64,000 bases of DNA, from contig NZ_OBQD01000005.1 in assembly GCF_900220975.1 (NCBI RefSeq), positions 263,447 through 327,446 of the forward strand, read 5' to 3'. Of the stretch, positions 1-8,736 are shown piece by piece. A program made the position numbers and the translations under genes. The notes beneath the pieces were generated by a model, which saw only the letters and a program-made list of their open reading frames with translations, was not told the origin of the DNA and did not search any database. The first letter of the stretch is position 1, and each line of letters starts with the position of its first letter. The stretch is from Rhizobium subbaraonis. Lineage in GTDB: Bacteria > Pseudomonadota > Alphaproteobacteria > Rhizobiales > Rhizobiaceae.

Positions 1-9
1 CCTCGCCGC

Positions 10-1143
10 TCACCCGAGACGCCCGAAAGTATCGTTCCAGGTCGCAAAGACCGTCAGCATAAGGATCAGCCCCATGCCGATGCGGAATGCAATTTCCTGC
101 GTCCTTGGGCCGACCGGCCGTCCGCGAAGAGCTTCAATCGCATAGAACATCAAATGGCCACCATCAAGTACCGGAACGGGCATAAGGTTCAAAAGTCCAA
201 TGGAAACAGACAGAACCGCGGCCAGCTGCAGCAGGGCTGCAACACCCAGCGTCGCCATCTGGCCCGATGCCTCCGCGACCCTTATCGGGCCGCCGATCTG
301 ATCCGCCTTCATCCGGCCTGTGACGACGTTCGACAGGTAGTCGAACGTGCCAGTGACGATCTGCCAGCTCTGGATTACGCCCTGCCCGACCGCCTCCAGC
401 GGAGTATAGTTGACGACGCGGAAGTTTCCGGCGGCCTCCGTCGTCACGATGCCGATGACGCCCACTTCCATCTTGTTGCCGAACTGGTCCGTCAGTTCCG
501 TGCGCTGCGGCACCATGCGCAGATCCCTGTCTGTCCCGTCACGCCGGATGGTGACGACGATCGGCATTTCGGGACGCACGCTCACATAGCGCCGCACGTC
601 GTCAAACGTGTGAATGGGAACGCCGTCGATCGCCACGAGCAGGTCGCCCGGAATGATCCCGGCCTCGGCGGCGGCACTCGCCTCGCGCACTTCGGCGACG
701 ACAGGATCGGCGATCTGCCGGCCGTAGCTTGCAAAGGTGACGCTGAAAATGGCGATCGCGAGAATGAAATTGGCGATCGGGCCGGCGGCCACAGTGACCG
801 CCCGCTTCCACAGCGCAGCACCCAGGAAGGTGCGCGACCGTTCCTCCGGCGTCAGACCGTCGAACTTCTCGTAGTCCGGCGTGGAGGCGGCATCCTCGTC
901 GCCGTGGAACTTCACATAGCCGCCGAGCGGTATCGCCGACAGCTTCCAGCGCGTGCCGCGTCGGTCGGTAAACCCCGCCAGTTCGGGGCCGAAGCCGACC
1001 GAGAATGCGGTGATGCCGATGCCACACCAGCGACCGGCGAGATAGTGCCCCATCTCGTGGATGAAGACGATCAGGGTCAGGACGACGAGGAACGGGACGA
1101 TCGTGCCGGTCAGGAGGCCGAAAGCATGCTGAAACAGTTCCAT
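10..1143 (-). CDS. rseP: RIP zinc metalloprotease RseP/MmpA (site-2 protease)
   Basis: Inner-membrane site-2 protease that cleaves substrates within the membrane after a first periplasmic cut, as in envelope-stress signalling. The 377-residue product has the zinc motif HEMGH at residues 29-33 in the first membrane helix, a periplasmic PDZ region around 130-210, and the family's second active-site segment MPVPVLDGG near residues 321-329, followed by a last hydrophobic helix. Length is normal for the family. The ATG at 1143 has AGGAGG about 12 nt upstream. It follows cdsA by about 30 bp on the same strand, so it probably belongs to the rpsB-to-rseP transcription group. In rhizobia the next gene is usually bamA, which would lie just left of the window; that is from family knowledge, not seen here. 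Confidence 0.95.
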   Translation of the reverse strand: MELFQHAFGLLTGTIVPFLVVLTLIVFIHEMGHYLAGRWCGIGITAFSVGFGPELAGFTDRRGTRWKLSAIPLGGYVKFHGDEDAASTPDYEKFDGLTPEERSRTFLGAALWKRAVTVAAGPIANFILAIAIFSVTFASYGRQIADPVVAEVREASAAAEAGIIPGDLLVAIDGVPIHTFDDVRRYVSVRPEMPIVVTIRRDGTDRDLRMVPQRTELTDQFGNKMEVGVIGIVTTEAAGNFRVVNYTPLEAVGQGVIQSWQIVTGTFDYLSNVVTGRMKADQIGGPIRVAEASGQMATLGVAALLQLAAVLSVSIGLLNLMPVPVLDGGHLMFYAIEALRGRPVGPRTQEIAFRIGMGLILMLTVFATWNDTFGRLG

Positions 1144-1174
1144 TTCCGAGATGGCCTCCTAGGAAAAAACGGCG

Positions 1175-2005
1175 TCAAAGGCCGAGAAGAAACGCGCCCG
1201 TCGAAGCGACCGGGCGTCCCGTCGCCATAGCTGCCAATCCTAGCAGGAACGCCGCGAAACAGGCAAAAACAAGACCGTCAACGCGGTCCATCACGCCACC
1301 GTGTCCCGGGATGAGGCGGCTGGAATCCTTGACCCCGAAACGACGCTTGATGAAGGATTCGAACAGGTCGCCCACCTGGCTGCACACGGACAAGACAAGC
1401 GCAATCAGCACGATCCAGATCCCCGGCCACGCGAAGAACGACAGATACAGCGCGCTGCCCGCCACGATGGCCGAGACCGTCCCACCGATCGCCCCGGACC
1501 AGGTCTTTCCCGGAGAGGTCGAGGGCGCCAGCTTCGGCCCGCCGATGGCCCTTCCGACGAAATAGGCCAGGATATCGGTTGCCCACACCACGGCGAAGAC
1601 AAACAGCATGGCGATCAGGCCGGTGTCGTCGTCGGCGCGGATTGCCGCAAGCGACAGCGCCGTCAGTCCCGCATAGGCAATGCCTCCGGGCAGCCAATAG
1701 CTCTTCTTGAAGATTGCCGTGTGCGCGAGGGAAAGCACGGTCGCTACGGCGACGGTCACGAGCGCCAGAACGCCCTCGCCCGAGACCGTAAGCACGGCGG
1801 CAAGGGCCGTGGCAGCCCAGCCGAACGCATTGCCGCGCGGATCGACCGCGCCGAGACGCGTGATCGTCGACCACTCGTAATAGACCAGAAGCGCCATCGC
1901 AGCCGCCAGCAGACGGAACGGGAAACCGCCGGCCCAGGTGGCGGCGAGCACGACGATTGCAAGAACGACAGCGGAAATGATGCGAAGGCGCAGTTCTGTG
2001 CTCAT
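1175..2005 (-). CDS. cdsA: Phosphatidate cytidylyltransferase (CDP-diacylglycerol synthase)
   Basis: Makes CDP-diacylglycerol from CTP and phosphatidic acid, the branch point for all phospholipids; integral inner-membrane enzyme. The 276-residue protein is strongly hydrophobic with about seven or eight membrane segments. It carries the CdsA signature near the C terminus: IKRRFGVKDSS followed by PGHGGVMDRVDG. Its ATG shares one base with the uppS stop (TGATG), so translation is probably coupled. This is the housekeeping copy; a second, diverged CdsA-like protein is encoded at 52078-53028 in a different gene setting. Confidence 0.95.
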   Translation of the reverse strand: MSTELRLRIISAVVLAIVVLAATWAGGFPFRLLAAAMALLVYYEWSTITRLGAVDPRGNAFGWAATALAAVLTVSGEGVLALVTVAVATVLSLAHTAIFKKSYWLPGGIAYAGLTALSLAAIRADDDTGLIAMLFVFAVVWATDILAYFVGRAIGGPKLAPSTSPGKTWSGAIGGTVSAIVAGSALYLSFFAWPGIWIVLIALVLSVCSQVGDLFESFIKRRFGVKDSSRLIPGHGGVMDRVDGLVFACFAAFLLGLAAMATGRPVASTGAFLLGL

Positions 2006-2754
2006 CAGGAGCCTACAGCCAAGGTCGGCGCTGCAGCCGTTACGCCGCCAAACCGGCGCTCACGCCCGGCATAGTTCCGCAGCGCGTCGTGAAAGGTTTC
2101 CCGGGAAAAGTCGGGCCAGAAATCGGGTATGAACATGAGTTCCGCATATGCAGCCTGCCACAGCAGGAAATTGGACAACCGCTCCTCCCCGCTGGTGCGG
2201 ATGATGAGGTCAGGGTCGGGGATGTCGGCCGTATCGAGCCGGGCGCTGATGCATTCCGGCGTGACTTCCGCGGGATGCAGAATCCCGGCCGCGACGTCTC
2301 CCGCAATGGAGCGGACAGCGCGTGCGATCTCGTCGCGGGCGCCGTAGTTGAAGGCAATCACCAGCGTGATCGCGGTATTGTCACGCGTACGTTCCTCCGC
2401 CTCAAGCAGAAGCGGCAGAATGTCGCTGCGCAGGTTGGACCGGTCGCCGATCACGCGTATGCGCACGTTCTCCTTGTGCAGCGTCTGCAGATCACGGCGA
2501 ACGAACGTCTTCAGCAGCCCCATGAGATCGCTGACCTCGCTTTCGGGCCGGCTCCAGTTTTCCGACGAGAAGGCGAACAGGGTCAGGTATTCGACACCGA
2601 GTTCGGCGGCGGTGCGAACCGCCTCCCGAACTGCCTCGACCCCCTTACGATGGCCCATGCTGCGCGGCAGGCCACGAACATTTGCCCAGCGCCCGTTGCC
2701 ATCCATGATGATGGCGACGTGGCGCGGAATGTTCTTCAAAGCATGTTTGGTCAT
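2005..2754 (-). CDS. uppS: Undecaprenyl diphosphate synthase (cis-prenyltransferase)
   Basis: Condenses isopentenyl diphosphate units onto farnesyl diphosphate to make the C55 lipid carrier for peptidoglycan and polysaccharide precursors. The 249-residue protein has the N-terminal cis-prenyltransferase motif MDGNGRWA with the catalytic Asp at residue 18, then FAFSSENW and the C-terminal region [15 protein letters not shown]. No signal peptide or membrane span is seen, as expected for a cytosolic enzyme. It sits between frr and cdsA and overlaps cdsA by one base. The neighbourhood joins translation genes to envelope lipid genes, a conserved bacterial cluster. Confidence 0.96.
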   Translation of the reverse strand: MTKHALKNIPRHVAIIMDGNGRWANVRGLPRSMGHRKGVEAVREAVRTAAELGVEYLTLFAFSSENWSRPESEVSDLMGLLKTFVRRDLQTLHKENVRIRVIGDRSNLRSDILPLLLEAEERTRDNTAITLVIAFNYGARDEIARAVRSIAGDVAAGILHPAEVTPECISARLDTADIPDPDLIIRTSGEERLSNFLLWQAAYAELMFIPDFWPDFSRETFHDALRNYAGRERRFGGVTAAAPTLAVGS

Positions 2755-2798
2755 CGACGATCCGTGAAAGAAAACGGGAAATCGGGCAAGCCTTCAAA

Positions 2799-3359
2799 CT
2801 AGACTTGCATGATTTCCTTTTCCTTCTCGGCAAGCAAGCGATCGATATCGGAAATCATATCGTCGGTCATCTTTTGGACCTTCTCGGATTGGCTGCGGCT
2901 GATGTCCTGGCCGATATCGCCATCCTTCTCGGCCTTCTTAAGTTCGTCCATGCCGTCACGACGGACGTGACGAATGGCGACCTTGCCCTTTTCCGCATAA
3001 TCATGCGCGATCTTGACCAGCGAGCGGCGACGCTCCTCGTTCAGTTCCGGAAGCGGGATGCGCAGGTTCTGGCCGTCGATGATCGGGTTCAGGCCGAGAT
3101 TGGATTCCCGGATGGCCCGGTCGACGGCGCCGACCATCGACTTGTCCCAGACTGATACGGCCAGCATGCGCGGCTCCGGTACAGTGATGTTGGCCACCTG
3201 GTTCAGCGGCATGCGCGAACCGTAGGCCTCGACCGTCACCGGATCGAGAACGTTGGCCGAGGCGCGGCCCGTACGCAGCGATGCGATATCGTGCTTGAAC
3301 GCGGAAATGGCACCATCCATGCGGCGCTTCAGTTCCTTCAGATCAACACCTTCACTCAT
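2799..3359 (-). CDS. frr: Ribosome recycling factor
   Basis: Works with EF-G to split the post-termination ribosome. The 186-residue length and charged, helical composition are typical, with the conserved stretch [15 protein letters not shown] in the middle and [10 protein letters not shown] in the second half. The ATG at 3359 is the first in-frame start. The gene lies between pyrH (54-bp gap) and uppS (44-bp gap), the usual order. Confidence 0.97.
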   Translation of the reverse strand: MSEGVDLKELKRRMDGAISAFKHDIASLRTGRASANVLDPVTVEAYGSRMPLNQVANITVPEPRMLAVSVWDKSMVGAVDRAIRESNLGLNPIIDGQNLRIPLPELNEERRRSLVKIAHDYAEKGKVAIRHVRRDGMDELKKAEKDGDIGQDISRSQSEKVQKMTDDMISDIDRLLAEKEKEIMQV

Positions 3360-3413
3360 AGCTTGGAACTCCCGTTATAAGGAAACAATGCGCCAGGCGG
3401 CGCCGTCTCGGAA

Positions 3414-4136
3414 TCAGTTGTCGGATACGATGGTCCCGCGACCGCCGCCGGTCAATATTTGTGCAAATCCGCCCTTCTCGTGGATCGAGAAGACGACGAT
3501 CGGGATGGCGTTCTCGCGTGCCAGCGCGACGGCAGCGATGTCCATCACGGCCAGTCCCCTTTCCAGCACTTCGCCATGCGTCAGACGGTCGAAGCGCGTG
3601 GCATCGGGATACTTCTTCGGATCAGCGGAATAAATGCCGTCCACCTGCGTGCCCTTGAAGATCGCCTCGGCGCCGATTTCGGCCGCACGCAGTGCTGCTG
3701 CGGAGTCTGTGGTGAAGAACGGATTGCCCGTGCCGCCGGCAAAGATCACCACGCGCCCCTGCGACAGATGGTGCAATGTCGCGCGCTGGGAGAAGCTTTC
3801 GCAGATCTCCGGCATGGCGATGGCGGAGAGCACCACCGTGTCGATATCGAGCTTGCGCAGCGATGTCGCCAGCGCAAGCGCGTTGATCACGGTGGCCAGC
3901 ATGCCCATGTGGTCGCCGGTCACGCGGTCGCCACCCTTGGAAGCGACCGCCACGCCGCGAAAGATGTTGCCGCCGCCAACGACGACGCCGACCTCAACGC
4001 CCAGCGCGCGCGCTTCGGCGATGTCGGAGGCGATCCGGTCGGCCACCGCGACGTCGATGCCGAACCCTTGCGACCCCATCAGCGCCTCGCCCGAGGCTTT
4101 CAGCAGCACGCGTTTGTAGATCGGATTGGCGGACAT
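3414..4136 (-). CDS. pyrH: UMP kinase
   Basis: Phosphorylates UMP to UDP with ATP, the first committed kinase step after pyrimidine synthesis. The 240-residue amino-acid-kinase fold protein starts with YKRVLLKASGEALMG and has the glycine-rich VVVGGGNIFRG segment and the IFAGGTGNPFFTTDSAA motif of hexameric bacterial PyrH. Known family members respond to GTP and UTP. The gene lies downstream of tsf with a 186-bp gap that contains an inverted repeat, so it may be partly uncoupled from tsf transcription. The order rpsB-tsf-pyrH-frr is widely conserved. Confidence 0.97.
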   Translation of the reverse strand: MSANPIYKRVLLKASGEALMGSQGFGIDVAVADRIASDIAEARALGVEVGVVVGGGNIFRGVAVASKGGDRVTGDHMGMLATVINALALATSLRKLDIDTVVLSAIAMPEICESFSQRATLHHLSQGRVVIFAGGTGNPFFTTDSAAALRAAEIGAEAIFKGTQVDGIYSADPKKYPDATRFDRLTHGEVLERGLAVMDIAAVALARENAIPIVVFSIHEKGGFAQILTGGGRGTIVSDN

Positions 4137-4248
4137 TGGCGCTCCTGGCTCTTGTTATGAACTTCGTGGCGAAGCGGTTGCGGCAGCAGCGGGGCGCACG
4201 CGATGGCGCGCGCGGCGCCCAAGCTTCACCGTGAGCCGGATACACGAA

Positions 4249-4274
4249 GGGCACCGCGTTGTCACGCGATGCCC
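4249..4274 (-). terminator. Hairpin between tsf and pyrH, possible partial terminator
   Basis: Inverted repeat with 11-nt arms at 4249-4259 and 4264-4274, one mismatch, loop TGTC. It lies in the transcript between tsf and pyrH. On the minus strand the sequence after it has no clean U-run, so it may be a weak terminator, an RNA processing site or a stability element rather than a strong stop. Confidence 0.35.
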
Positions 4275-4322
4275 CGTTTCTTTTCTGAAGTCGCTGGTCT
4301 TTTCCCAAATCGGGTAAAGAAA

Positions 4323-5246
4323 TCAGCCCTTGGCGACGGCTGCGACTTCGGCTGCGAAGTCGGATTCTTCCTTCTCGACGCCTTCGCCGAGCAGCAGGCG
4401 CGCCATGCCGACGACTTCGATCGATGCACCGGCGAGCTTCTCGGCGTCCTTGACGGCCTGGCCGACGGTGATTTCCGGGTTCATCACGAAAGCCTGCGAC
4501 AGAAGCGCGACTTCCTCGAAGAACTTGCGCATGCGGCCTTCGACCATCTTCTCGATGATGTTGTCCGGCTTGCCGGAGGCACGCGACTGTTCGATGAAGA
4601 CGTTGCGCTCGCGCTCGGCGACGGCCGGATCGACTTCTTCGGCGCGGATGGCCAGCGGGTTGGTGGCAGCGACGTGCATGGCGACCTGGCGGCCGACCGA
4701 GTAGAGCACTTCCTTGTCACCGACCGACTTCAGCGCGACGAGGACGCCGAGCTTGCCGATGCCGTCGCCGGCAGCGTTGTGGATGTAGGTCGCGACAACG
4801 CCGTCCTCGACCTGCAGCAGGGCTGCGCGGCGAAGCGTCATGTTTTCGCCGATGGTGGCGATCGCGTCCTTGATCGAGTCTTCGACCGACTTGCCGGTGG
4901 CCGGGTAGGTCGCCTTGGCGATCGCCTCGACGGTGCCGTCGGTCGAAAGTGCGACGTTAGCGACGCCGCGGACGAGTTCCTGGAAGGCCTCGTTGCGGGC
5001 AACGAAGTCGGTCTCGGAGTTGATTTCGACGGCAACGGCCTTCACGCCGCCGCTGACGATGCCGATCAGGCCTTCAGCTGCGGTGCGACCGGACTTCTTG
5101 TCGGCCTTGGCGATGCCCTTGGCGCGCAGCCAATCGATCGCGGCTTCCATGTCGCCATTGGTCTCGTTCAGCGCCTTCTTGCAATCCATCATGCCTGCGC
5201 CGGACTTTTCGCGCAGTTCCTTCACCATTGCTGCAGTGATTTCCAT
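4323..5246 (-). CDS. tsf: Elongation factor Ts
   Basis: Guanine nucleotide exchange factor for EF-Tu. The 307-residue protein has the N-terminal UBA-like domain with [13 protein letters not shown] and the EF-Ts signature [11 protein letters not shown] near residues 77-87, followed by a long dimerisation region. The ATG at 5246 has AGAGGCGAG upstream. It is downstream of rpsB across a 306-bp spacer, longer than in many bacteria, which contains an inverted repeat (5466-5506). Confidence 0.97.
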   Translation of the reverse strand: MEITAAMVKELREKSGAGMMDCKKALNETNGDMEAAIDWLRAKGIAKADKKSGRTAAEGLIGIVSGGVKAVAVEINSETDFVARNEAFQELVRGVANVALSTDGTVEAIAKATYPATGKSVEDSIKDAIATIGENMTLRRAALLQVEDGVVATYIHNAAGDGIGKLGVLVALKSVGDKEVLYSVGRQVAMHVAATNPLAIRAEEVDPAVAERERNVFIEQSRASGKPDNIIEKMVEGRMRKFFEEVALLSQAFVMNPEITVGQAVKDAEKLAGASIEVVGMARLLLGEGVEKEESDFAAEVAAVAKG

Positions 5247-5552
5247 CGTCTCGCCTCTTTGCGGGTTCTGCGCACCGTTTCACGGAAATTGGACAATTCC
5301 CGCGCGACGCTAGCGCGATTTCAATTCAATGGCGCCGTTGGCCGCATCCCGCGGACAAGACCAGCGTGGCGGCAGCCAATCCACCTTGCGCATGACAGGG
5401 TGATGACGGATCAGCCCCTGCCGCGCCATGATCGCGCGGATCTCGCGCGCATCTATGGCAAAACAGACAAGGCCGCTCGACCTTTTTGGAGGCAAACGGC
5501 CTTGTCCAGATTCCTTAACGGACGCAATCAGTGCGGTCCGCGCCCGGACCTA
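5247..5552. other. rpsB-tsf spacer, 306 bp
   Basis: No convincing gene. A 61-codon minus-strand frame (5310-5495) is open, but it starts at TTG, has no ribosome binding site and its composition is not protein-like. The spacer contains a 10-bp inverted repeat described separately. It probably serves as the tsf leader. Confidence 0.5.
5466..5506 (-). terminator. Inverted repeat between rpsB and tsf (attenuator or terminator)
   Basis: Perfect 10-bp arms GACAAGGCCG (5466-5475) and CGGCCTTGTC (5497-5506) separated by a 21-nt loop. On the minus strand the hairpin is followed by TGTTTTG, a weak U-rich tail. The position about 47 nt after the rpsB stop suits partial termination that would set the S2 to EF-Ts ratio; that role is inference. 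Confidence 0.45.
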
Positions 5553-6317
5553 TCAGGCCTGGGCGTCGTCCAGAGCCGGCTCGAGCTGGGCTTCGGCCGA
5601 AGCACCGAGGTCGCGGCCAGACGAGCTCTGCTGGCGGGCGATGCCGTCGATGGCAGCGCGCGCGATCAGGTCGCAGTAGAGAGCGATGGCGCGCGAGGCG
5701 TCGTCGTTGCCCGGGATCGGGAAATCGATCGGGTCCGGATCGCAGTTCGAATCGATGATGGCGACGACCGGGATGCCGAGACGCTTGGCTTCCTGGATCG
5801 CGATCGACTCCTTGTTGGTGTCGATGATGAACATCAGGTCCGGCGTGCCGCCCATGTCCTTGATGCCGCCGAGAGCCTTGTCCAGCTTCTCGCGCTCGCG
5901 CTCGAGGTTCAGGCGCTCCTTCTTGGTGAAGCCCGAAGCTTCCGAAGAAAGGATCTCGTCGAGCTTGCGCAGGCGCTGGATCGAGTTCGAGATCGTCTTC
6001 CAGTTCGTCAGCATGCCGCCGAGCCAGCGGGCGTTGACGTAGTACTGGGCCGAACGCTTGGCGGCGTCGGCGATGATGTCGGACGCCTGGCGCTTGGTGC
6101 CGACGAACAGGACGCGGCCGCCACCGGCGACGGTGTCGCTGACGACCTGCAGCGCGCGATGAAGCAGCGGAACGGTCTGAGCGAGGTCGATGATGTGGAC
6201 GTTGCTACGGTCGCCGAAGATGTACGGCTTCATCTTCGGGTTCCAGCGGTGGGTCTGGTGGCCGAAGTGGACACCAGCTTCCAGAAGCTGGCGCATGCTG
6301 AAATCAGGCAATGCCAT
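5553..6317 (-). CDS. rpsB: 30S ribosomal protein S2
   Basis: Ribosomal protein S2, 254 residues from the chosen start. The start is the ATG at 6317 ([20 protein letters not shown]) rather than an upstream in-frame codon, because AAGGAG lies 7 nt before it and S2 proteins start at this point. Family motifs include [11 protein letters not shown], the HIIDLAQT segment and [13 protein letters not shown]. The C terminus has an Ala/Ser/Glu-rich tail of about 30 residues common in rhizobial S2. It is the first gene of the rpsB-tsf-pyrH-frr series. Confidence 0.97.
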   Translation of the reverse strand: MALPDFSMRQLLEAGVHFGHQTHRWNPKMKPYIFGDRSNVHIIDLAQTVPLLHRALQVVSDTVAGGGRVLFVGTKRQASDIIADAAKRSAQYYVNARWLGGMLTNWKTISNSIQRLRKLDEILSSEASGFTKKERLNLEREREKLDKALGGIKDMGGTPDLMFIIDTNKESIAIQEAKRLGIPVVAIIDSNCDPDPIDFPIPGNDDASRAIALYCDLIARAAIDGIARQQSSSGRDLGASAEAQLEPALDDAQA

Positions 6318-6507
6318 GCCTTTTCTCCTTTTTCCGGTTGAACCTCCGCAAGGCGAACAGCAGGACCCCTTGGCCCTGCCACCGGCGGAACACTCCGGAT
6401 TTCTCCCGGAAAGCCCCATGCCTCACGTGTGGAATGCGCTGCCCTTAACCTCAGTCGGCGGCGAAATCAACCCCGCGGCAACAAAAAGGGAGCCGACGGG
6501 GAGCCTC

Positions 6508-7326
6508 CTATTTGCAATCTGCGGCCTGGAACAGCTCCAGGTTTGCGAGCTTGCCCGTCAGTACGAAATCCCCGTAGTCCATCGTCAGGTCGCGGGTGAT
6601 GCCGTTCTCGTAGAGCTTGAACGACATGCGGTAGATCGGAAGCGCGTCACCTTTTGTATCGTCGTTGTAGTAGGCGATCGTCACCGGCCAGAATGCCTGC
6701 TTGGCGAAAGTGCCCGCCTTGGCGGCATCCGGGTCGTCGGAACCCGGCATTTCCTTCTTGCCGAGGATCGTTGTCGTCATCAGCGCCTTGTCGCCCGAGT
6801 CCGAGCCGTCGAAGATTCGCGCCTCGAAGAACCGCTCTCCCTTCTTCGCCCGTTCGATCAGTTCCAGCATGTGCTGGGTGGGAAAGACGCTTTCACCAAG
6901 CTCCACGGCCCGCGTATCGGGCGCCGTCAGTTCGACGTTGACGCCGTTCTTGTCGTCGCGCGCATTGCCGCGCACTTCCTTGTCGAGCTTGTCGTCCGTG
7001 AAGGAGCGGGTCAGGAAGCGGAAGCTGCGATTCTTCAGGTCTTCGTAGGTGGTCGTCTGCTGGTCGGTCAGGCGCGTCTCCTCGCCCGTATTGATCTGGG
7101 TGACGAACCGGAAGCTGACGGTATAGCCCTCGCAGGCGTTGCCGTTGAACTCGTAGACCATACGTCCGTACATGCCGGCGATCCCGGAGCGCTCGGACGC
7201 GTCCTTCAGCTGCAGGTCGTAGACCGCCCGATGCGGTGCGAGGCCGGCTGCGGAAACGGAACTGAACGGCATCGCTGCCAGGATGGCCGCGGCGGACACG
7301 GCCGGGACAAAGGTTGAGCGAAACAT
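6508..7326 (-). CDS. EipB-like periplasmic envelope integrity protein (DUF1849)
   Basis: Predicted periplasmic protein of 272 residues with a Sec signal peptide (about 1-27, ending SVSAA). It matches the DUF1849 family, whose Brucella member EipB is a secreted beta-spiral protein needed for envelope integrity. Two cysteines, Cys65 (NACEG) and Cys271 (next to last residue), fit the conserved disulfide known for EipB. The start at 7326 was chosen over a longer frame because AGGAGGA lies just upstream and it gives a clean signal peptide. It stands alone, divergent from the ridA-like gene. The family assignment is from sequence recall. Confidence 0.8.
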   Translation of the reverse strand: MFRSTFVPAVSAAAILAAMPFSSVSAAGLAPHRAVYDLQLKDASERSGIAGMYGRMVYEFNGNACEGYTVSFRFVTQINTGEETRLTDQQTTTYEDLKNRSFRFLTRSFTDDKLDKEVRGNARDDKNGVNVELTAPDTRAVELGESVFPTQHMLELIERAKKGERFFEARIFDGSDSGDKALMTTTILGKKEMPGSDDPDAAKAGTFAKQAFWPVTIAYYNDDTKGDALPIYRMSFKLYENGITRDLTMDYGDFVLTGKLANLELFQAADCK

Positions 7327-7541
7327 CCGTTTCCTCCTGTTGAACTCGGCCGCGATGTTATAAGAACACATTCGGCAAGAGCGAGGCGCATTTGCATTTG
7401 CATGCCGCATTGTAACAGAAAACGCAATCGAGGCGGCGCGCCTGCGCACAGCTCCGGGCATGCCGTCCTGAAAAACGACAATCGGCGCCTGCCGTCCCTT
7501 CGACGGCATGGCCAAAGTGATCGCAAGGATGGAGACGAAGC

Positions 7542-8006
7542 ATGTCCGCTGAAATCGAGACCAGGATCAAGGAACTCGGCTACACGATCCCCGACGCCGC
7601 GGCTCCTGCCGCAAACTACGTTCCCTACGTGATCAGCGGCTCGATCCTGCACATATCCGGCCAGTTGCCGATCGCCGACGGCAAGATCGCCGTGACCGGA
7701 CACCTCGGCAAGGATGTGGACGTTGCGAGCGGCCAGAAGGCGGCCGAGCTCTGCGCCGTCAATCTGCTCGCCCAGGCGAAGGCCGCACTCGGCGACCTGT
7801 CACGAATCAAGCGAATCATAAAGATCAATGGTTTCGTGGCGTCTGTTCCAACTTTTGTCGAACAGCACCTCGTCATCAACGGCGCATCGAACCTCCTGGT
7901 CAACGCGCTTGGCGAGCCGGGCAAGCATGCCCGCGCGGCTGTCGGCATGGCCGCACTGCCGCTGAACGCCGCCGTCGAGATCGACGCCATCATGGAAATC
8001 GCTTGA
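7542..8006 (+). CDS. RidA/YjgF-family protein
   Basis: 154-residue RidA-like protein; RidA itself hydrolyses reactive enamines and imines formed by PLP enzymes. The family core is visible: ISGQLPIADGKI near the start, a central helix with AVNLLAQAKAALG, and HARAAVGMAALPLNAAVEID at the end, where the Arg would correspond to the substrate-binding arginine of active members. It is longer than RidA (about 130 residues) and resembles the slightly larger subgroup seen in rhizobia, so the substrate may differ. Its stop overlaps the next gene's ATG (TGATG), indicating translational coupling with a phosphodiesterase. Confidence 0.88.
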   Translation: MSAEIETRIKELGYTIPDAAAPAANYVPYVISGSILHISGQLPIADGKIAVTGHLGKDVDVASGQKAAELCAVNLLAQAKAALGDLSRIKRIIKINGFVASVPTFVEQHLVINGASNLLVNALGEPGKHARAAVGMAALPLNAAVEIDAIMEIA

Positions 8007-8734
8007 TGCCGCACAACATTCCCTGGCTGACAGCCCAGCCGATCGCCCACCGCGGCTACCACGACATGAACAATAAGGTGTGGGAAAATACGCTCTCGGC
8101 GTTCTCGCGGACCGTCGAAGCGGGATTTGCGATCGAGTGCGACCTGCAATATGCCTCCGATGGCGTCCCCGTCGTCTTCCATGACGACGACCTGCAGCGG
8201 CTGTGCGCCATCCCCGGCGACGTCCGCGCAAAGACTTCCGGCGAGCTCGGCATGCTCTCGGTAGGCGGGACCAAGGACAGGATTCCGACGCTGTCCCAGT
8301 TACTGAAGCTCGTCGACGGCCGCGTGCCGCTCGTCATCGAACTGAAGGGCCGCCGCGACGACGACGAAGGCTTTGCGGCAAGCGTGCTGGAGATCATCGA
8401 GGACTACAAGGGTCCGATTGCGCTGATGAGTTTCGACCATTGGCTGCTGAAGGATCTCAAGGAGCTCGACGCCCCGCGCCCCGTGGGCCTGACCGCCGAA
8501 GGCGCCGAGCCGGAGACCTTCTTCGTGCACGAGGAGGCGATGCATCTCGGCCTGGACTTCATCTCCTATCACTACGGCCACCTACCCAATGCCTTCATCA
8601 GCAAGGAACGCAAGGCGGGCATCCCCGTCATCACCTGGACCGTTCGCGGTCCGGAGGGCGTGGAAAAGACCCGCGCCGAAGCGGATCAGATGACCTTCGA
8701 AGGCTTCGATCCCCGTGAACAACTGGTCGCCTGA
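8006..8734 (+). CDS. Glycerophosphodiester phosphodiesterase family protein
   Basis: Predicted hydrolase of glycerophosphodiesters, releasing glycerol-3-phosphate and an alcohol. The 242-residue protein has the GDPD metal and catalytic motifs: IAHRGYHD near residue 15, then ECDLQ and FHDDDLQRL, with VIELKG in the central strand. There is no signal peptide, so a cytosolic role in lipid head-group recycling is likely. The ATG at 8006 overlaps the RidA-like stop; an in-frame TTG one codon earlier is possible but less likely. It is followed 2 bp later by the COG3146 gene, so the three form one unit. Confidence 0.88.
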   Translation: MPHNIPWLTAQPIAHRGYHDMNNKVWENTLSAFSRTVEAGFAIECDLQYASDGVPVVFHDDDLQRLCAIPGDVRAKTSGELGMLSVGGTKDRIPTLSQLLKLVDGRVPLVIELKGRRDDDEGFAASVLEIIEDYKGPIALMSFDHWLLKDLKELDAPRPVGLTAEGAEPETFFVHEEAMHLGLDFISYHYGHLPNAFISKERKAGIPVITWTVRGPEGVEKTRAEADQMTFEGFDPREQLVA

Positions 8735-8736
8735 CA

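Noticed and set aside
154-1230. Long plus-strand frame opposite rseP (about 358 codons)
   Set aside because: Shadow of rseP: Arg/Asp/His-rich composition, no ribosome site, and the opposite strand encodes a clear HEMGH protease.
5310-5495. 61-codon minus-strand frame in the rpsB-tsf spacer
   Set aside because: TTG start, no ribosome site, and it overlaps an inverted repeat that explains the sequence better.
4203-6341. 712-codon plus-strand frame opposite tsf and rpsB
   Set aside because: Runs through two certain ribosomal-translation genes in antisense and has Arg/Gly/Asp/Val-biased composition of a GC-rich shadow.
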